Below are positions 19,851 to 30,138 of a DNA stretch of 64,000 nt, one piece after another. The DNA comes from Nocardiopsis sp. TSRI0078 (GTDB taxonomy: Bacteria; Actinomycetota; Actinomycetes; Streptosporangiales; Streptosporangiaceae), in NCBI RefSeq assembly GCF_001905145.1, contig NZ_LWLB01000033.1, forward strand, positions 248,001-312,000, in the 5' to 3' direction. Position 1 is the stretch's first letter, and every line of letters begins with the position of its first letter. The position numbers and the translations under genes are program-made. The notes below the pieces were generated by a model. It was not told the DNA's origin. It did no database searches and was given only the letters and a program-made list of their open reading frames with translations.

Positions 19851-20777
19851 CTACTCCGAGAGCTCGGGGTTGACCTCGGCGGTCTCCAGTCCGCCTGCGT
19901 CCACCCCCCACTGCTCCAGGACCTCGGCGTAGGTGCCGTCCTCCATCAGGGCGTTGAACGCGGCGGCGACGGCCTCGGCCAGCTCGTCGTCGTCCTTGTG
20001 GGTGAGGATGCCGTAGGGGGCGGCGTCGTACTGCTCGCCGACGAACTCCAGGACGCCCTCGCCGGTCTGGTCCAGCGCGTACGCGGAGGTCGGCATGTCG
20101 GCGAGGGAGGCGTCGTTGACACCGGAGACCACGGTCTCGGTGGCCAGCGGCTGGCTCTCGAACTTCTGGATGGTGATGGCCTCTTCGCCGGCATCGACAC
20201 AGGCCGCGCTGCGCTCCTCGATGTCGGTGTCGTGGGTGGTGTTGGACTGCACCGCGATCCGCATGCCGCAGGCGTTGTCGGGGTCGACGTCCTGGGGGTT
20301 GCCCTGCTGGGCGAACCACTGGGTGCCCGAGGAGAAGTAGCTGATCATGTTGACCTGCTCCATGCGCTCCTCGGTGACGGTGAAGGAGGAGGAGCCGAGG
20401 TCGTAGGTGCCGGTGTCCACACCGATGATGATGGAGTCGAAGGCGGTGGGCTCCCACTCCCCCTCCAGGCCGAGCTTGCCCAGGGCGGCGTTGAGGAGAT
20501 CCACGTTGAAGCCCTGGACGGTCTCGCCGTCCTCCTCCAGGAACTCGCCCGGGGGATAGGAGGCCTCGACGCCGATCGTGACGGTCCCGGCCTCGGCGAT
20601 GTCGGCGGGGACGAGGGCGGCGAGCTCCTCGTCGGCCTCGACGGCGGGCGCCTCGGGCGCGGCGGTCTCCTCGGTGCTCCCGCCGTCGCCGCCACCGCAG
20701 GCGGACAGCGCCAGGACGCCGGCGAGGGAGAGGGCGCTGAGGGAGAGCGGCGCGGACAAGGGCTTGTGCAGGACCAT
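19851..20777 (-). CDS. Amino acid ABC transporter substrate-binding lipoprotein
   Basis: A 308-residue family 3 binding protein. The lipoprotein signal ends LSACGGG with the modified cysteine at residue 27, followed by a short Gly/Glu linker. The mature protein begins GTVTIGVEASYPPGEF and contains VQGFNVDLLNAALGKLGL, DSIIIGVDTGTYDL and AVQSNTTHD, all typical of polar amino-acid binders. Glutamate or a related amino acid is the likely ligand, but specificity cannot be read from the sequence. It heads the operon and would be the most highly expressed gene. Confidence 0.92.
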   Translation of the reverse strand: MVLHKPLSAPLSLSALSLAGVLALSACGGGDGGSTEETAAPEAPAVEADEELAALVPADIAEAGTVTIGVEASYPPGEFLEEDGETVQGFNVDLLNAALGKLGLEGEWEPTAFDSIIIGVDTGTYDLGSSSFTVTEERMEQVNMISYFSSGTQWFAQQGNPQDVDPDNACGMRIAVQSNTTHDTDIEERSAACVDAGEEAITIQKFESQPLATETVVSGVNDASLADMPTSAYALDQTGEGVLEFVGEQYDAAPYGILTHKDDDELAEAVAAAFNALMEDGTYAEVLEQWGVDAGGLETAEVNPELSE

Positions 20778-21172
20778 CGTGGTTGTCTCCTTCGGGGGCG
20801 CGTAGCGCCTGGTCGGAGGCGGGTTCGTGACCTCACCGCCCGAGCCATAACGACATTCAGGACATTATGCTTCAAAAGCTGATAAGTCGGTGCTGTCTCA
20901 TCGTGCCGACCCGCGATTTTCCTGTGGTCACCGTTGTGAGAGGATTGCGTAACGGGTCATCCCCGTGAGAGCGACCGCGCAGTAACTCGCATAGGAGTCC
21001 AGCGAAGAACGACTCTCCCCGGCGACACCACCGGTCATGGCCGACCGGCGCCGAGGAGGAGTCCCCCTAGCACCTTCACGTCTTCGCGCGCGGTTCGCAC
21101 CACTGCCGGTCCGTCCCGCCGTCATGGCCGATGGCAGGGTGGAACACGCAAGACCTTGAGGGGTTTGAAGTA
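20778..21172. other. Divergent promoter region between the amino-acid transporter operon and the malic enzyme gene
   Basis: About 395 bases. On the minus strand, CATAAT (complement of 20862-20867) and a TTGAAG followed after 17 bases by CGTTAT are candidate promoter elements for the transporter operon. GACATT occurs twice, at 20852 and 20861, as a 9-base-spaced direct repeat overlapping them. On the plus strand I see no clear promoter for the malic enzyme gene. Confidence 0.4.
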
Positions 21173-22354
21173 GTGACCACCGTTTCGCGTTCCCAGAACC
21201 TGGATGAGGACCCCGCCTTCGCGCTGCACCGCGGGGGCAAGCTCCACGTGACCTCGTCCGTCGACGTCCACGACCACGAGGGGCTGTCCCTCGCCTACAC
21301 CCCCGGTGTCGCCCGCGTCTGCGACGCCATCGCCGAGTCCCCCGAACTCGTCGGGACCTACACCTGGAAGAACAACCTGGTCGCCGTCGTCACCGACGGC
21401 ACCGCGGTCCTGGGCCTGGGCGACATCGGCCCCGAGGCCTCCCTTCCGGTCATGGAGGGCAAGTCGCTGCTGTTCAAGCAGTTCGGCGGCGTCGACTCCG
21501 TGCCGATCGCGCTGGGCTGCACCGAGGTCGACGAGATCGTCGAGACCGTCGTGCGCATGGCCCCCTCCTTCGGCGGGATCAACCTGGAGGACATCTCCGC
21601 TCCCCGCTGCTTCGAGATCGAGCGCCGGCTGCGCGAGCGCCTGGACATCCCCGTCTTCCACGACGACCAGCACGGCACCGCGATCGTCACCGTGGCCGCC
21701 CTGCACAACGCCGCCCGGTTGACCGGGCGCACCCTGGGCGACCTGCGCGTCGTGGTCTCCGGCGCGGGTGCCGCGGGCGTGGCCGTCACCAAGATGCTCA
21801 TCGACGGCGGGATCGGCGACATCGCCGTGGCCGACTCCAAGGGCATGATCCACGACGGCCGCGAGGGCCTGACCCCGGTCAAGCAGGAGCTGGCCTCCAT
21901 CAGCAACAAGGCGGGGCTGAGCGGGTCCATCGAGAGCGCGCTCGCGGGCGCCGACGTGTTCGTCGGCCTGTCCTCCGGGGAGGTCCCCGAGTCCGTGGTC
22001 GCCACCATGGCCGAGGACGCGATCATCTTCGCGATGGCCAACCCCAGCCCGGAGGTGCACCCCGACGTCGCCCGCAGGTACGCGAGCGTCGTCGCCACCG
22101 GGCGCAGCGACTTCCCGAACCAGATCAACAACGTGCTGGCCTTCCCCGGCGTGTTCCGGGGCGCCTTCGACGCGGGTGCGACGGACATCACCGAGAACAT
22201 GAAGCTGGCCGCCGCCACGGCGCTGGCGGACCTGGTCGGGGACGATCTGTCCGCCGACTACATCCTCCCCAGCTCCTTCGACGAGCGGGTGGTCCCGGCC
22301 GTGTCCGCCGCGGTCGCCGCCCAGGCCCGTGAGGACGGCGTCGTCCGCCGCTAG
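21173..22354 (+). CDS. NAD(P)-dependent malic enzyme
   Basis: A 393-residue short-form malic enzyme that decarboxylates malate to pyruvate. The N-terminal domain carries [19 protein letters not shown], the Lys-bearing [18 protein letters not shown] and [18 protein letters not shown]; the metal site [10 protein letters not shown] follows. The nucleotide fold is [35 protein letters not shown] is diagnostic. I chose the GTG at 21173 with GAGGGG nine bases upstream; an ATG at 21131 would add 14 residues without a ribosome binding site. A hairpin follows. Confidence 0.92.
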   Translation: MTTVSRSQNLDEDPAFALHRGGKLHVTSSVDVHDHEGLSLAYTPGVARVCDAIAESPELVGTYTWKNNLVAVVTDGTAVLGLGDIGPEASLPVMEGKSLLFKQFGGVDSVPIALGCTEVDEIVETVVRMAPSFGGINLEDISAPRCFEIERRLRERLDIPVFHDDQHGTAIVTVAALHNAARLTGRTLGDLRVVVSGAGAAGVAVTKMLIDGGIGDIAVADSKGMIHDGREGLTPVKQELASISNKAGLSGSIESALAGADVFVGLSSGEVPESVVATMAEDAIIFAMANPSPEVHPDVARRYASVVATGRSDFPNQINNVLAFPGVFRGAFDAGATDITENMKLAAATALADLVGDDLSADYILPSSFDERVVPAVSAAVAAQAREDGVVRR

Positions 22355-22366
22355 AGGCGCGCGAAG

Positions 22367-22396
22367 GGGGCCCGGCACCACTCGGTGCCGGGCCCC
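22367..22396. terminator. Terminator between malic enzyme and the convergent PadR gene
   Basis: GGGGCCCGGCACC (22367-22379) pairs perfectly with GGTGCCGGGCCCC (22384-22396) around the loop ACTC, 12 bases after the malic enzyme stop. No T tract. Confidence 0.7.
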
Positions 22397-22460
22397 TCGC
22401 CTTCCGCCGGGCGGTGTCCGGGGACGCGCCCCTGCGGCGTCCTCCGGGCACATCGCCGGA

Positions 22461-23480
22461 CTACCTGTCGTCGCCGGTGTCGTCGACCGCCTGGCTCCAC
22501 GGGTCGCCGCCGGAGGGCGGCGCCGACCGCGGCCCGGGCTTCTCCCCGGGACCGTCGGCGGCGGGCTTGCCACCGGCTCCCTCCGCGGGCCGCTCGGCGG
22601 CGGGCTCCTCGGCGGAGGGCCCGGCCCCGGTGCCTCCCTCTCCGGAGGCGGCGGGCCCGCCGGCGGTCTCCGGGCTCTCCTCCGGGCGGTCGGAGGGCGG
22701 ACCCCAGTGCCTCAGGTCCCGGCGGATCACCTCGACCGTGTCGTCCAGGATGCGCCGCAGGTCGTTGGCTGCGGCCTCGCCCACGTGGCCCGCCTCGCGG
22801 AACGTGTCGCGCACCCGGTCGCCGAAGTCGCGCAGCGCCCGCTCGAACTCCGGGGCCTGCGACGCGCGCTCGGAGTCGCCCCGGCCCCAGGCGGCGCCGA
22901 AGGAGCCGAGGCCCTGGGAGAAGCGCTCCCACTCGCGGGCCCACCGCGAGCCCTCCTCGCAGCCCTGCTTCCCGTGCTGGTCACGGTGCTCCCCGGACGG
23001 CTCCCCGGCCTCCCTGGCCTCCCCGGCCTCCTCGGAGGCCCGGGAGCCCTCGGAGTCCCCGGGGTCGCGCGGGGCCTCCCCGGACTCGGGGCGGCGCGTC
23101 CCACCGGAGGAGAACTTCAGCTCCTCGCGCAGCGAGCTGATGGTCGCGCGCACGTCCTGCTTGACCGCGCGGGCGATGTCGCGCACCGAGTCGGTGATCT
23201 CCCGCTCCAGGTCGTCCAGGTCGCCGCTGCGCTCACGCAGTTCCTGGCGGCCCTTGTCGGTGAGGCGGTAGACCTTGCGGCCTCCCTCCTCGGTGTGGGT
23301 GACCAGCCCCTCCTCCTCCAGCCGCGCGAGCCGGGGGTAGATGGTCCCGGGAGAGGGCGAGTACACCCCGAGGAAACGGTCGCGGAGCAGGCTGATGATC
23401 TCGTAACCGTGCCGCGGGCTCTCGTCCAGCAGCTTGAGCAGGTAGAGCCGGAGTCTTCCGTGGCCGAAGATGGTGCTCAT
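22461..23480 (-). CDS. PadR-family regulator with a long disordered C-terminal extension
   Basis: A 339-residue protein. The first 110 residues are a PadR winged helix: LLKLLDESPRHGYEIISLLRDRF, YSPSPGTIYPRLARLEEEGLV, GGRKVYRLTDKGRQEL. The remainder, three times the usual PadR length, is Glu/Gly/Pro-rich with one amphipathic block (about 230-275, WGRGDSERASQAPEFERALRDF region) and otherwise no visible domain. The ATG immediately follows the stop of the DUF4097 gene, so the pair is one operon. It probably represses that operon from the ATATGTC repeats upstream of it. Confidence 0.85.
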   Translation of the reverse strand: MSTIFGHGRLRLYLLKLLDESPRHGYEIISLLRDRFLGVYSPSPGTIYPRLARLEEEGLVTHTEEGGRKVYRLTDKGRQELRERSGDLDDLEREITDSVRDIARAVKQDVRATISSLREELKFSSGGTRRPESGEAPRDPGDSEGSRASEEAGEAREAGEPSGEHRDQHGKQGCEEGSRWAREWERFSQGLGSFGAAWGRGDSERASQAPEFERALRDFGDRVRDTFREAGHVGEAAANDLRRILDDTVEVIRRDLRHWGPPSDRPEESPETAGGPAASGEGGTGAGPSAEEPAAERPAEGAGGKPAADGPGEKPGPRSAPPSGGDPWSQAVDDTGDDR

Positions 23481-24332
23481 TCAGGCCCCCTCGGGAATCG
23501 CGGCCGGCGACTCGGGCGCGCGCCGCAGCAGCGCGGCCCGGCCGGACGCGGAGTTGATGGTGATGGACGCGGGATCGACACCGCTGCCGATCTTCCCGCT
23601 CAGGACCGTCCTGGCCGGGGCGCTGCGGCGGTCCAGACCGAAGTCGGACTCCACCGGTGCCTTCGCGGTGCGCAGCTCCACGGCCGCCGAGGTCTCGGAG
23701 GGCACCCGCAGGGCGATCTCGCCGGAGACCGAGTTGAGCCGGACCCGCCCCGCCGGGGCGATGTCGGTGTCGGCCAGCAGCTGCCCGGAGACGGTCTTGG
23801 CCTTCAGCGCGGAGAGCCGCCCGCCCGCCACCGCCAGTTGGCCGCTGACGCTGTTGAACCGGAGGGCGCCGTGGGGGTTGCGCACGGCGGTGCTGCCCGA
23901 GACGGTGCCGATCTCGGTCTCACCCGCGGTGTCGTCGAGGGTGATCTCCCCGGTGGCGGTCCGCAGGTGGCTGCGGGCGCTGAGCCCTGCGGCCACGATC
24001 GACGCGCCGACCGTGCTGACCTCGACCGGGCAGTCCTTGGGCAGCCGCAGGTTCACGGTGGCCTTGCGGTTCTGCACGCCCTTGTAGCCGCCGAGCTGGG
24101 CGGGGCGCAGCCGCTCCAGGAGCCCCTGGCTGGTGAGGTCCTCGTAGTGGATGGTGAGGATGCCCGCCTCCTGCGTGACCAGGAGGGGTTCGCCGACGAT
24201 GTCGGTGACCTCGAAGGTGACCGGGTCGTCGGTGGGAAGGATGTTGACGTGGCCCCCGATGATCCGGACCCGCAACGCGACGATGCCGTCCAGTGTCTGG
24301 GTCATCGGCCTGTCGATGGTCCAACGTGCCAT
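23481..24332 (-). CDS. DUF4097 (adhesin-like beta-helix) protein
   Basis: A 283-residue protein made of repeated short beta strands of the pattern T-x-S-G-x-I/L, for instance FNSVSGQLAVAGG, KTVSGQLLADTDI and LNSVSGEIALRVP. These repeats define DUF4097, a family predicted to form a right-handed beta helix and often paired with PadR regulators. It has no signal peptide or membrane segment, so it is predicted cytoplasmic. Function unknown. It is the first gene of the PadR operon, with the candidate operators 34-73 bases before its ATG. Confidence 0.8.
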   Translation of the reverse strand: MARWTIDRPMTQTLDGIVALRVRIIGGHVNILPTDDPVTFEVTDIVGEPLLVTQEAGILTIHYEDLTSQGLLERLRPAQLGGYKGVQNRKATVNLRLPKDCPVEVSTVGASIVAAGLSARSHLRTATGEITLDDTAGETEIGTVSGSTAVRNPHGALRFNSVSGQLAVAGGRLSALKAKTVSGQLLADTDIAPAGRVRLNSVSGEIALRVPSETSAAVELRTAKAPVESDFGLDRRSAPARTVLSGKIGSGVDPASITINSASGRAALLRRAPESPAAIPEGA

Positions 24333-24365
24333 CGTGTGACCCCTTTCGCTCGCTCCGTGTTCTCA

Positions 24366-24405
24366 CGATATGTCGCGTATCGGGGGAACTCAAGATATGT
24401 CGTGG
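24366..24405. promoter_or_regulatory. Candidate PadR operators upstream of the DUF4097-padR operon
   Basis: GATATGTCG occurs twice in direct orientation (24367 and 24394, spaced 27 bases), followed by CG or TG. The first copy is also part of a dyad, CGATA-N7-TATCG (24366-24382). ATATGTC/GACATAT-like half-sites are known for PadR proteins, so autoregulation is likely. Confidence 0.55.
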
Positions 24406-24553
24406 ATTTGCGGGTCGGTTCAGGGGGACCTCCGGGCGAACCCCGAGGCGTTCCTCCACCACGCTCAGGGCCGGGGAGAAGGTCTTCGCAGGTCCGTGCT
24501 TGAATGGCTGGTCGGCCCGACCGGGCCGACCGTACGACCTGGAGAAACCGAGA

Positions 24554-25096
24554 ATGCACCATCCCCCGGAGCCCTCCCTCCTCTCAGAGGAGCCGATCCC
24601 CCTCGGAGCACCACCGCCGGCCCGCCCCCCGATGCCCCGCTCCCTCAGGTTCCTGCGCGTCATGTTCAGCCTCTGGGGCACCATCTCCGCGCTGGCCGCC
24701 CTCCTCTACGTGTTCCTGCTGCTGAGCCTGTACGTGTACACCCCGCCGAACTTCGAGGAGTGGCTCAGCGCCAAGGGCTTCTTCGTGGCCGAGCTCTGGG
24801 TCATGCCGTTCGTGCACGGTCTCAGGGCGGTCTTCTACGCCGTCGGCGCGGTCCGGCTCGGCAGGGGAGGGCGTACCGGTCACAGGTGGGCGCTCGTCGC
24901 CGTGTACGTGGAGGCGGGAGCGGTCGTGTCCGGCACGCTCCTGAGCGTGCTCGTGCTCGGCGTCGTCTCGGTACTCGACCTCATCGCCGTGCTGCTCGTC
25001 ACCGAGGTGTCGCTGGTCTTTCCCGGGCTCCTCCTCCTGCTGCTACCGCTTTCCCTGCACTCCAGCCGGGAGTGGTTCCGCGCGACCGGCGGCTGA
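24554..25096 (+). CDS. Four-helix membrane protein of unknown function
   Basis: A 180-residue protein with a Pro-rich cytoplasmic start (about 1-30) and hydrophobic segments at about 36-61, 75-100, 109-132 and 135-163. No catalytic or binding motif is visible. The ATG at 24554 has GGAGA nine bases ahead; in-frame sequence upstream is shadow. It is divergent from the DUF4097-padR operon, so the operators there could serve it as well, and is closed by a bidirectional terminator. Confidence 0.65.
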   Translation: MHHPPEPSLLSEEPIPLGAPPPARPPMPRSLRFLRVMFSLWGTISALAALLYVFLLLSLYVYTPPNFEEWLSAKGFFVAELWVMPFVHGLRAVFYAVGAVRLGRGGRTGHRWALVAVYVEAGAVVSGTLLSVLVLGVVSVLDLIAVLLVTEVSLVFPGLLLLLLPLSLHSSREWFRATGG

Positions 25097-25115
25097 CCCG
25101 GCCCCGGACACGCGG

Positions 25116-25148
25116 GAGGGGCCCGGGTCGTGGTGACCCGGGCCCCTC
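25116..25148. terminator. Bidirectional terminator between the membrane protein gene and the DUF6104-type gene
   Basis: GAGGGGCCCGGGTC (25116-25129) pairs perfectly with GACCCGGGCCCCTC (25135-25148) around GTGGT. It lies between two convergent genes. Confidence 0.7.
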
Positions 25149-25220
25149 CTCGCCTCCCGCCACGGCCTCGCACACCCGGCTCGGGGCGGTGCCCCTCACC
25201 GTCCGTGCCGTGAACGGTCC

Positions 25221-25400
25221 CTACTCGTCGTCCTCGTCGTCCAGCCGGGCCAGCCAGGTGGCCAGCCGGTCGACCGGGGTCTCGAACTCGGGGTTGATGT
25301 CGGTGAACGCCCGCAGCTGCTCGGCGAGCCAGGCGAAGCTGACCTCCTCGTCGCCGCGGCGGTTCTCCAACTCCTCGATTCCGCGATCGGTGTAGTACAC
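25221..25400 (-). CDS. Small acidic DUF6104-type protein
   Basis: A 59-residue protein on the minus strand: (M)YYTDRGIEELENRRGDEEV, then SFAWLAEQLRAFTDINPEFE, then TPVDRLATWLARLDDEDDE. The sequence matches a small family found widely in actinobacteria, annotated DUF6104 and without known function. The GTG start at 25400 has AGGAGGAG four bases ahead, a strong ribosome binding site. It lies downstream of kgd on the same strand, as I recall it does in streptomycetes. The end is very acidic (DDEDDE). Confidence 0.8.
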   Translation of the reverse strand: MYYTDRGIEELENRRGDEEVSFAWLAEQLRAFTDINPEFETPVDRLATWLARLDDEDDE

Positions 25401-25452
25401 GCTGCTCCTCCTACGTGCTCACGAGCTCGCACCGGGGCTCGGAGCGCGAAGA

Positions 25453-25504
25453 ACCGGGCCCTTCGGCGTCGCCGGCGGTGCCGACTCCTCCCGCAGGGCC
25501 CGGT
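25453..25504 (-). terminator. Possible terminator downstream of kgd
   Basis: ACCGGGCCCT (25453-25462) pairs with AGGGCCCGGT (25495-25504). The 32-base interval can itself fold (GCGTCGCCGGC region). It sits 24 bases beyond the kgd stop on the minus strand and before the DUF6104-type gene. Confidence 0.45.
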
Positions 25505-25527
25505 ACGCTCCTCGCTTCCCGCCTGCG

Positions 25528-28500
25528 TCAGTCGGCGGGCGGGAACACCGTGTCCACCAGGGCACGCTGCTCGGCCTCGTGGCGCTTGGCCGAACCGGCC
25601 GCGGGCGCGGAGGAGGCCGGACGCGAGATCCGGGTGAACGGCCGGTCGAGCTGCTCGGAGAAGACCAGCGCGACGAAGGGCCACGGGCCCATGTTCGCCG
25701 GCTCCTCCTGCACCCACAGGACCTCGCCCGCGTTCGGGTAGGCCCTGAGCTGCTCCCGGATCTCCTCGATCGGCAGCGGGTAGAGCCGCTCCGTCCGGAT
25801 GATCGCGGTGTGCTTGTCACCGCTCTTGCGGCGAGCCGCGTCCAGCTCGTAGTAGACCTTGCCCGTGCACAGCACCACGCGGCGCACCTTGTCCGGCGCG
25901 ATCGAGTCGTCCGTGATCAGCGGCTGGAAGTGGCCCGTGGTGAAGTCCTCGGCGGCCGAGGTGGCGGCCTTCAGGCGCAGCAGCGACTTGGGCGTGAACA
26001 CCACCAGCGGACGCTGGAACGGCGACTTGGCCTGCCAGCGCAGCAGGTGGAAGTAGCTCGCCGGGGTGCTCGGGTAGGCCACCGTCATGTTCTCCTGCGC
26101 GCACAGCTGCAGGAAGCGCTCGATGCGCGCGGAGGAGTGGTCCGGCCCCTGGCCCTCGTAGCCGTGCGGCAGCAGCAGGGTCACGCTGGAGCGCTGGCCC
26201 CACTTCTGCTCTCCCGCGCTGATGTACTCGTCGATGACGGTCTGGGCGCCGTTGACGAAGTCGCCGAACTGGGCCTCCCACATCACCAGCGCGTCGGGGC
26301 GGGTGAGCGAGTAGCCGTACTCGAAGCCCAGCGCCGCGTACTCGCTCAGCAGTGAGTCGTGCACGTGGAACCGGGTGATGCCGTCGTCGAACTGCTTGAG
26401 CGGCGTGTGGGTCGCGCCGGTCTCGCGGTCCATCAGCGTGGCGTGGCGCTGGCCGAAGGTGCCGCGCCGGGTGTCCTGGCCGATCAGGCGGACCGGGTGC
26501 CCGTCCAGCAGCAGGCCGCCGAAGGCCAGCAGCTCGCCGGTCGCCCAGTCGATGGCGTCGTTCTCGACCATCGTCGCGCGGCGTGACAGCTGGGGCGCCA
26601 GCCGCGGGTGCGGGGTGAAGCCCTCGGGCAGCGACACCTGGGTGTCCACGATCCGCTTGACCGCCTCGGTGCTGATCGCGGTCTCGACCGCGGTGTGGTC
26701 CAGGCGGCTCTCGGTGAACACCTCGGGCTTGACCACGGCGCCCGGCTCGATCGGCTTCTTCTCGACCTCGCGGGTCTCGGTGAAGGCCCGTTCCAGCTCG
26801 GACTGGTAGTCGCGCAGCGCCGACTCCGCGTCCTCCACCGTGATGTCGCCGCGGCCGATGAGGGCCTCGGTGAACAGCTTGCGGGTGGAGCGCTTGGCGT
26901 CGATGACGTCGTACATCAGGGGCTGGGTGAACGCCGGGTTGTCGCCCTCGTTGTGACCGCGGCGGCGGTAGCAGACCAGGTCGATCACGACGTCCTTGTT
27001 GAACGTCTGCCGGTAGGCGAAGGCCAGGTGCGCGACCCGGACCACGGCCTCGGGGTCGTCCCCGTTGACGTGGAAGATCGGCGCCTGCACCATCCGGGCC
27101 ACGTCCGTGGCGTAGACGCTGGAGCGGCTGTCGTCCGGCGAGGTGGTGAAGCCCACCTGGTTGTTCACGATGACGTGCACCGTGCCACCGGTCCGGTAGC
27201 CGCGCAGCTGCGACAGGTTCAGCGTCTCGGCGACCACGCCCTGCCCGGCGAACGCGGCGTCGCCGTGGATCAGGATCGGCAGCACCGTGAAGCCCTGCGG
27301 GCCCTTGTTGAGCACGTCCTGCTTGGCGCGCACGATGCCCTCGGCGATCGGGTCGACCGTCTCCAGGTGGGAGGGGTTGGCCGCCAGCGAGATGCGGATC
27401 CTGTCGCCCTCGCGGGTCTCGAAGGTGCCCTCGGTGCCCAGGTGGTACTTGACGTCGCCCGAGCCGTGGGCGCTGCGGGGGTCGAGGTTGCCCTCGAACT
27501 CACCGAAGATCTGCCCGTAGGACTTGCCGCAGATGTTGGCCAGCACGTTCAGGCGGCCGCGGTGGGCCATACCGATGACGGCCTCGTCCAGCTCGGCCCT
27601 GGCGGCCTTGGAGATCACGCCGTCCAGCAGCGGGATCAGCGACTCGCCGCCCTCCAGGGAGAAGCGCTTCTGACCCACGTACTTGGTCTGCAGGAAGGTC
27701 TCGAAGGCCTCGGCGCTGTTGAGCCGGTGCAGGATGTGCAGCTGCTCGTCGCGGTCGAGCTTCTCGTGGTCACGCTCGACGTGCTTTTGGATCCACTCCC
27801 GCTCCTCCGGGCTCTGGATGTGCATGTACTCGATACCCACCGTGCGGCAGTAGGTATTGCGGAGCACGCCCAGAACGTCGCGGAGCTTCATGACCTGCTT
27901 GCCGCCGAAGCCCCCGGTCGGGAACTCGCGGTCCAGGTCCCACAGGGTCAGGCCGTGTTCGAGCACGTCCAGGTCGGGGTGCTTGCGCTGCTCGTGGTCG
28001 AGGGGGTTGGTGTCGGCCATCAGGTGGCCGCGCACGCGGTAGGCGTGGATCAGCTCCTGGACCCGGGTGGCCTTGTCGAGCTGGGTGGCCTTGTTGACGT
28101 GGATGTCCTGCACCCAGCGCACCGGCTCGTAGGGGATGCGCAGCGAGTTGAAGATCTCGTCGTAGAAACCGTCCTCGCCCAGCAGCAGCTGGTGGATCCG
28201 GCGCAGGAACTCGCCGGACTGCGCACCCTGGATGATGCGGTGGTCGTAGGTGGAGGTCAGCGTCATGACCTTGCTGATGCCCAGCTCGGCCAGGGTGTCG
28301 GAGGAGGCGCCCTGGAACTCGGCCGGGTACTCCATCGCGCCCACGCCCAGGATGGTGCCCTGGCCCGGCATCAGGCGCGGGACCGAGTGCACGGTGCCGA
28401 TGCCGCCGGGGTTGGTGAGGCTGATGGTGGTGCCCTGGAAGTCCGGCACGCCCAGCTTGTTGTTGCGGGCCTTGCGGACCAGGTCCTCGTAGCCGCTCCA

Positions 28501-29184
28501 GAACTCCTTGAAGTCCATCTCGTCGGACTTCTTGATGGAGGGGACGACGAGCTGGCGCGAGCCGTCGGGCTTTTGCAGGTCGATCGCCAGTCCGAAGTTC
28601 ACGTGCTCGGGCTTGGCGACGCCGGGCTTGCCGTCGACCTCCACGTAGGAGTGGTTCATCTCCGGCAGGGACTCGAGGGCCTTGACCATCGCGTAGCCGA
28701 TGAGGTGGGTGAAGGAGACCTTCCCGCCACGGCCGCGCCGGAGGTGGTTGTTGATGACGATCCGGTTGTCGAAGAGCAGCTTGACCGGCACCGCGCGCAC
28801 ACTCGTCGCGGTGGGCAGCTCCAGGCTCGACTCCATGTTGGTCGCGGTCCGCGCGGACGCTCCGCGCAGGCGCTCCTGCTTGACCTGGAGAGCCTCGTCC
28901 TTGCTCTCCTCTTCGTCCTTCTTGCCGCTCTGCTTGGAGGCAGGGGCGCTGGGGGCACTCGGCTTCTTCTTGGGTGAGGAGGCCGTGGGGGCCTTCTCAG
29001 CCTGCGCCTTCGCGCCGCCCCCACCCTTCACACCAGCAGTCTCCGCGGGCTTGTAGTCCGCGAAGAAGTTCCACCAGGCCTTGTCAACGGAGTTCGGGTC
29101 GTTCAAGTACTTCTGATAAAGCTCCTCGACCAACCACTCGTTGGGACCGAAATCTGTCAGGGGTTGAGACGCCTCAGACGACAC
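25528..29184 (-). CDS. kgd: Multifunctional 2-oxoglutarate dehydrogenase/decarboxylase Kgd (E1 with E2-type domain)
   Basis: About 1218 residues, the size of actinobacterial Kgd/OdhA. An N-terminal [22 protein letters not shown] segment and a Lys/Ala/Pro linker precede an E2-type acyltransferase domain ending [13 protein letters not shown], with its catalytic His. The E1 part follows: [18 protein letters not shown], the TPP-binding [20 protein letters not shown] with [11 protein letters not shown], and the transketolase-like C-terminus [23 protein letters not shown]. No lipoyl domain is present, as in the family. It feeds the TCA cycle. I chose the GTG at 29184; the ribosome binding site is weak and a TTG at 29259 is an alternative. 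Confidence 0.95.
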   Translation of the reverse strand: MSSEASQPLTDFGPNEWLVEELYQKYLNDPNSVDKAWWNFFADYKPAETAGVKGGGGAKAQAEKAPTASSPKKKPSAPSAPASKQSGKKDEEESKDEALQVKQERLRGASARTATNMESSLELPTATSVRAVPVKLLFDNRIVINNHLRRGRGGKVSFTHLIGYAMVKALESLPEMNHSYVEVDGKPGVAKPEHVNFGLAIDLQKPDGSRQLVVPSIKKSDEMDFKEFWSGYEDLVRKARNNKLGVPDFQGTTISLTNPGGIGTVHSVPRLMPGQGTILGVGAMEYPAEFQGASSDTLAELGISKVMTLTSTYDHRIIQGAQSGEFLRRIHQLLLGEDGFYDEIFNSLRIPYEPVRWVQDIHVNKATQLDKATRVQELIHAYRVRGHLMADTNPLDHEQRKHPDLDVLEHGLTLWDLDREFPTGGFGGKQVMKLRDVLGVLRNTYCRTVGIEYMHIQSPEEREWIQKHVERDHEKLDRDEQLHILHRLNSAEAFETFLQTKYVGQKRFSLEGGESLIPLLDGVISKAARAELDEAVIGMAHRGRLNVLANICGKSYGQIFGEFEGNLDPRSAHGSGDVKYHLGTEGTFETREGDRIRISLAANPSHLETVDPIAEGIVRAKQDVLNKGPQGFTVLPILIHGDAAFAGQGVVAETLNLSQLRGYRTGGTVHVIVNNQVGFTTSPDDSRSSVYATDVARMVQAPIFHVNGDDPEAVVRVAHLAFAYRQTFNKDVVIDLVCYRRRGHNEGDNPAFTQPLMYDVIDAKRSTRKLFTEALIGRGDITVEDAESALRDYQSELERAFTETREVEKKPIEPGAVVKPEVFTESRLDHTAVETAISTEAVKRIVDTQVSLPEGFTPHPRLAPQLSRRATMVENDAIDWATGELLAFGGLLLDGHPVRLIGQDTRRGTFGQRHATLMDRETGATHTPLKQFDDGITRFHVHDSLLSEYAALGFEYGYSLTRPDALVMWEAQFGDFVNGAQTVIDEYISAGEQKWGQRSSVTLLLPHGYEGQGPDHSSARIERFLQLCAQENMTVAYPSTPASYFHLLRWQAKSPFQRPLVVFTPKSLLRLKAATSAAEDFTTGHFQPLITDDSIAPDKVRRVVLCTGKVYYELDAARRKSGDKHTAIIRTERLYPLPIEEIREQLRAYPNAGEVLWVQEEPANMGPWPFVALVFSEQLDRPFTRISRPASSAPAAGSAKRHEAEQRALVDTVFPPAD

Positions 29185-29715
29185 GGCGGAGATCGCCCAC
29201 TTCCGCAGCTCGCTTGTGAATGTGTAGGAAGACGGGTGGCTGCTGGCAAGGCGGCTCAAAGGAACGTGGGAGCTGTCCCGCGCATGCGGGAAGCATCTGC
29301 CCTGGCCAGCACTCGTCGGTTACCAGGCTACTTGTAGCGGCCTGCCCGCGGGGAACGCGTGCGTTGACGAAACTAGGAGATAGGTAACAATCTTTCACAT
29401 CTACGTTGCCTCTACGTGTGGGTAACCAATCCCAGAGTAGCAGCAGTGTCAGTTTTGTGGTGATTTAAGGCGATTTGAAGGTGTGAAGACACTGGCCGCC
29501 ACCGGCCATGCGGAGTGTGGCGTGTAACACGGCGTGCCGACGGAAACCCGCCCGCCGCCTCTTTCCCGTGTGTCCTGGGGCCGTTCGCAGGCGAAACGCC
29601 GGTGACCGATGCCGAGGATGTACGGATCTGTGCGCTCTTCGGCGTTCGCCCACGCCGGAGGCCCCGCCCTGCCTACGATCTCCGGGACGAGCACAACCGA
29701 GGGCGGGGGATACCC
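29185..29715. other. Divergent region between kgd and the BlaI-type regulator gene
   Basis: 531 bases without a supported gene. TCTACGT is repeated in tandem near 29399-29417, and GGTTACC near 29318 and GGTAACC near 29422 form a widely spaced inverted pair. These may be binding sites controlling kgd, but no promoter could be assigned with confidence. Open frames here, including an upstream extension of the BlaI frame, look like shadows. Confidence 0.35.
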
Positions 29716-30090
29716 ATGAAGGGGCTGGGGGAACTGGAGGCGGCCATCATGGACGCGCTGTGGCGGTCCGACGAGCCGCTTTCGGTGCGCCGGGTCCGCG
29801 AGACCATGGTCTACGACCGGGAGGTCGCCTACACGACCGTCATGACGGTCGCCAACATCCTCTTCCACAAGGGACTGCTGGACCGGGAGAAGAGCGGACG
29901 CGCCTGGATGTACTGGCCGCGCGAGTCACACGCCGAGTACACGGCCCGGATGATGGACGAGGTGCTCAACACCGGCCCGGACCCCGGTGCGACCCTGCTG
30001 AGCTTCGTGGAGCGCTTCAGCGACGAGGACATGGCGCATTTCCACCGCCTCCTGAGCCAGGCCCGGGGCCGCCGGGGCGTCCCGAGCTAG
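29716..30090 (+). CDS. BlaI/MecI/CopY-family transcriptional regulator
   Basis: A 124-residue regulator with the family's winged helix: LGELEAAIMDALWRSDEPLSVRRV, VAYTTVMTVANILFHKGLLDREKSGRAWMYWP, then a short dimerisation domain (LLSFVERFSDEDMAHFHRLL). In other bacteria such proteins repress beta-lactamase or copper genes and are cleaved by a BlaR1-type protease; no blaR1 gene is adjacent, so the signal here is unknown. The ATG has GGGGGA six bases upstream. Confidence 0.88.
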   Translation: MKGLGELEAAIMDALWRSDEPLSVRRVRETMVYDREVAYTTVMTVANILFHKGLLDREKSGRAWMYWPRESHAEYTARMMDEVLNTGPDPGATLLSFVERFSDEDMAHFHRLLSQARGRRGVPS

Positions 30091-30138
30091 GCGCCCGCCC
30101 CCAGGGGTGTGGACGGAGCCTCCCGGGTCGGTGCGCAC

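Noticed and set aside
26608-28977. 789-residue plus-strand open frame inside kgd
   Set aside because: Antisense shadow of kgd with low-complexity composition.
29515-29715. N-terminal extension of the BlaI-type regulator by 67 residues
   Set aside because: The domain starts at MKGLGELEAAI, with a good ribosome binding site before 29716; the extension is Arg/Pro-rich shadow.
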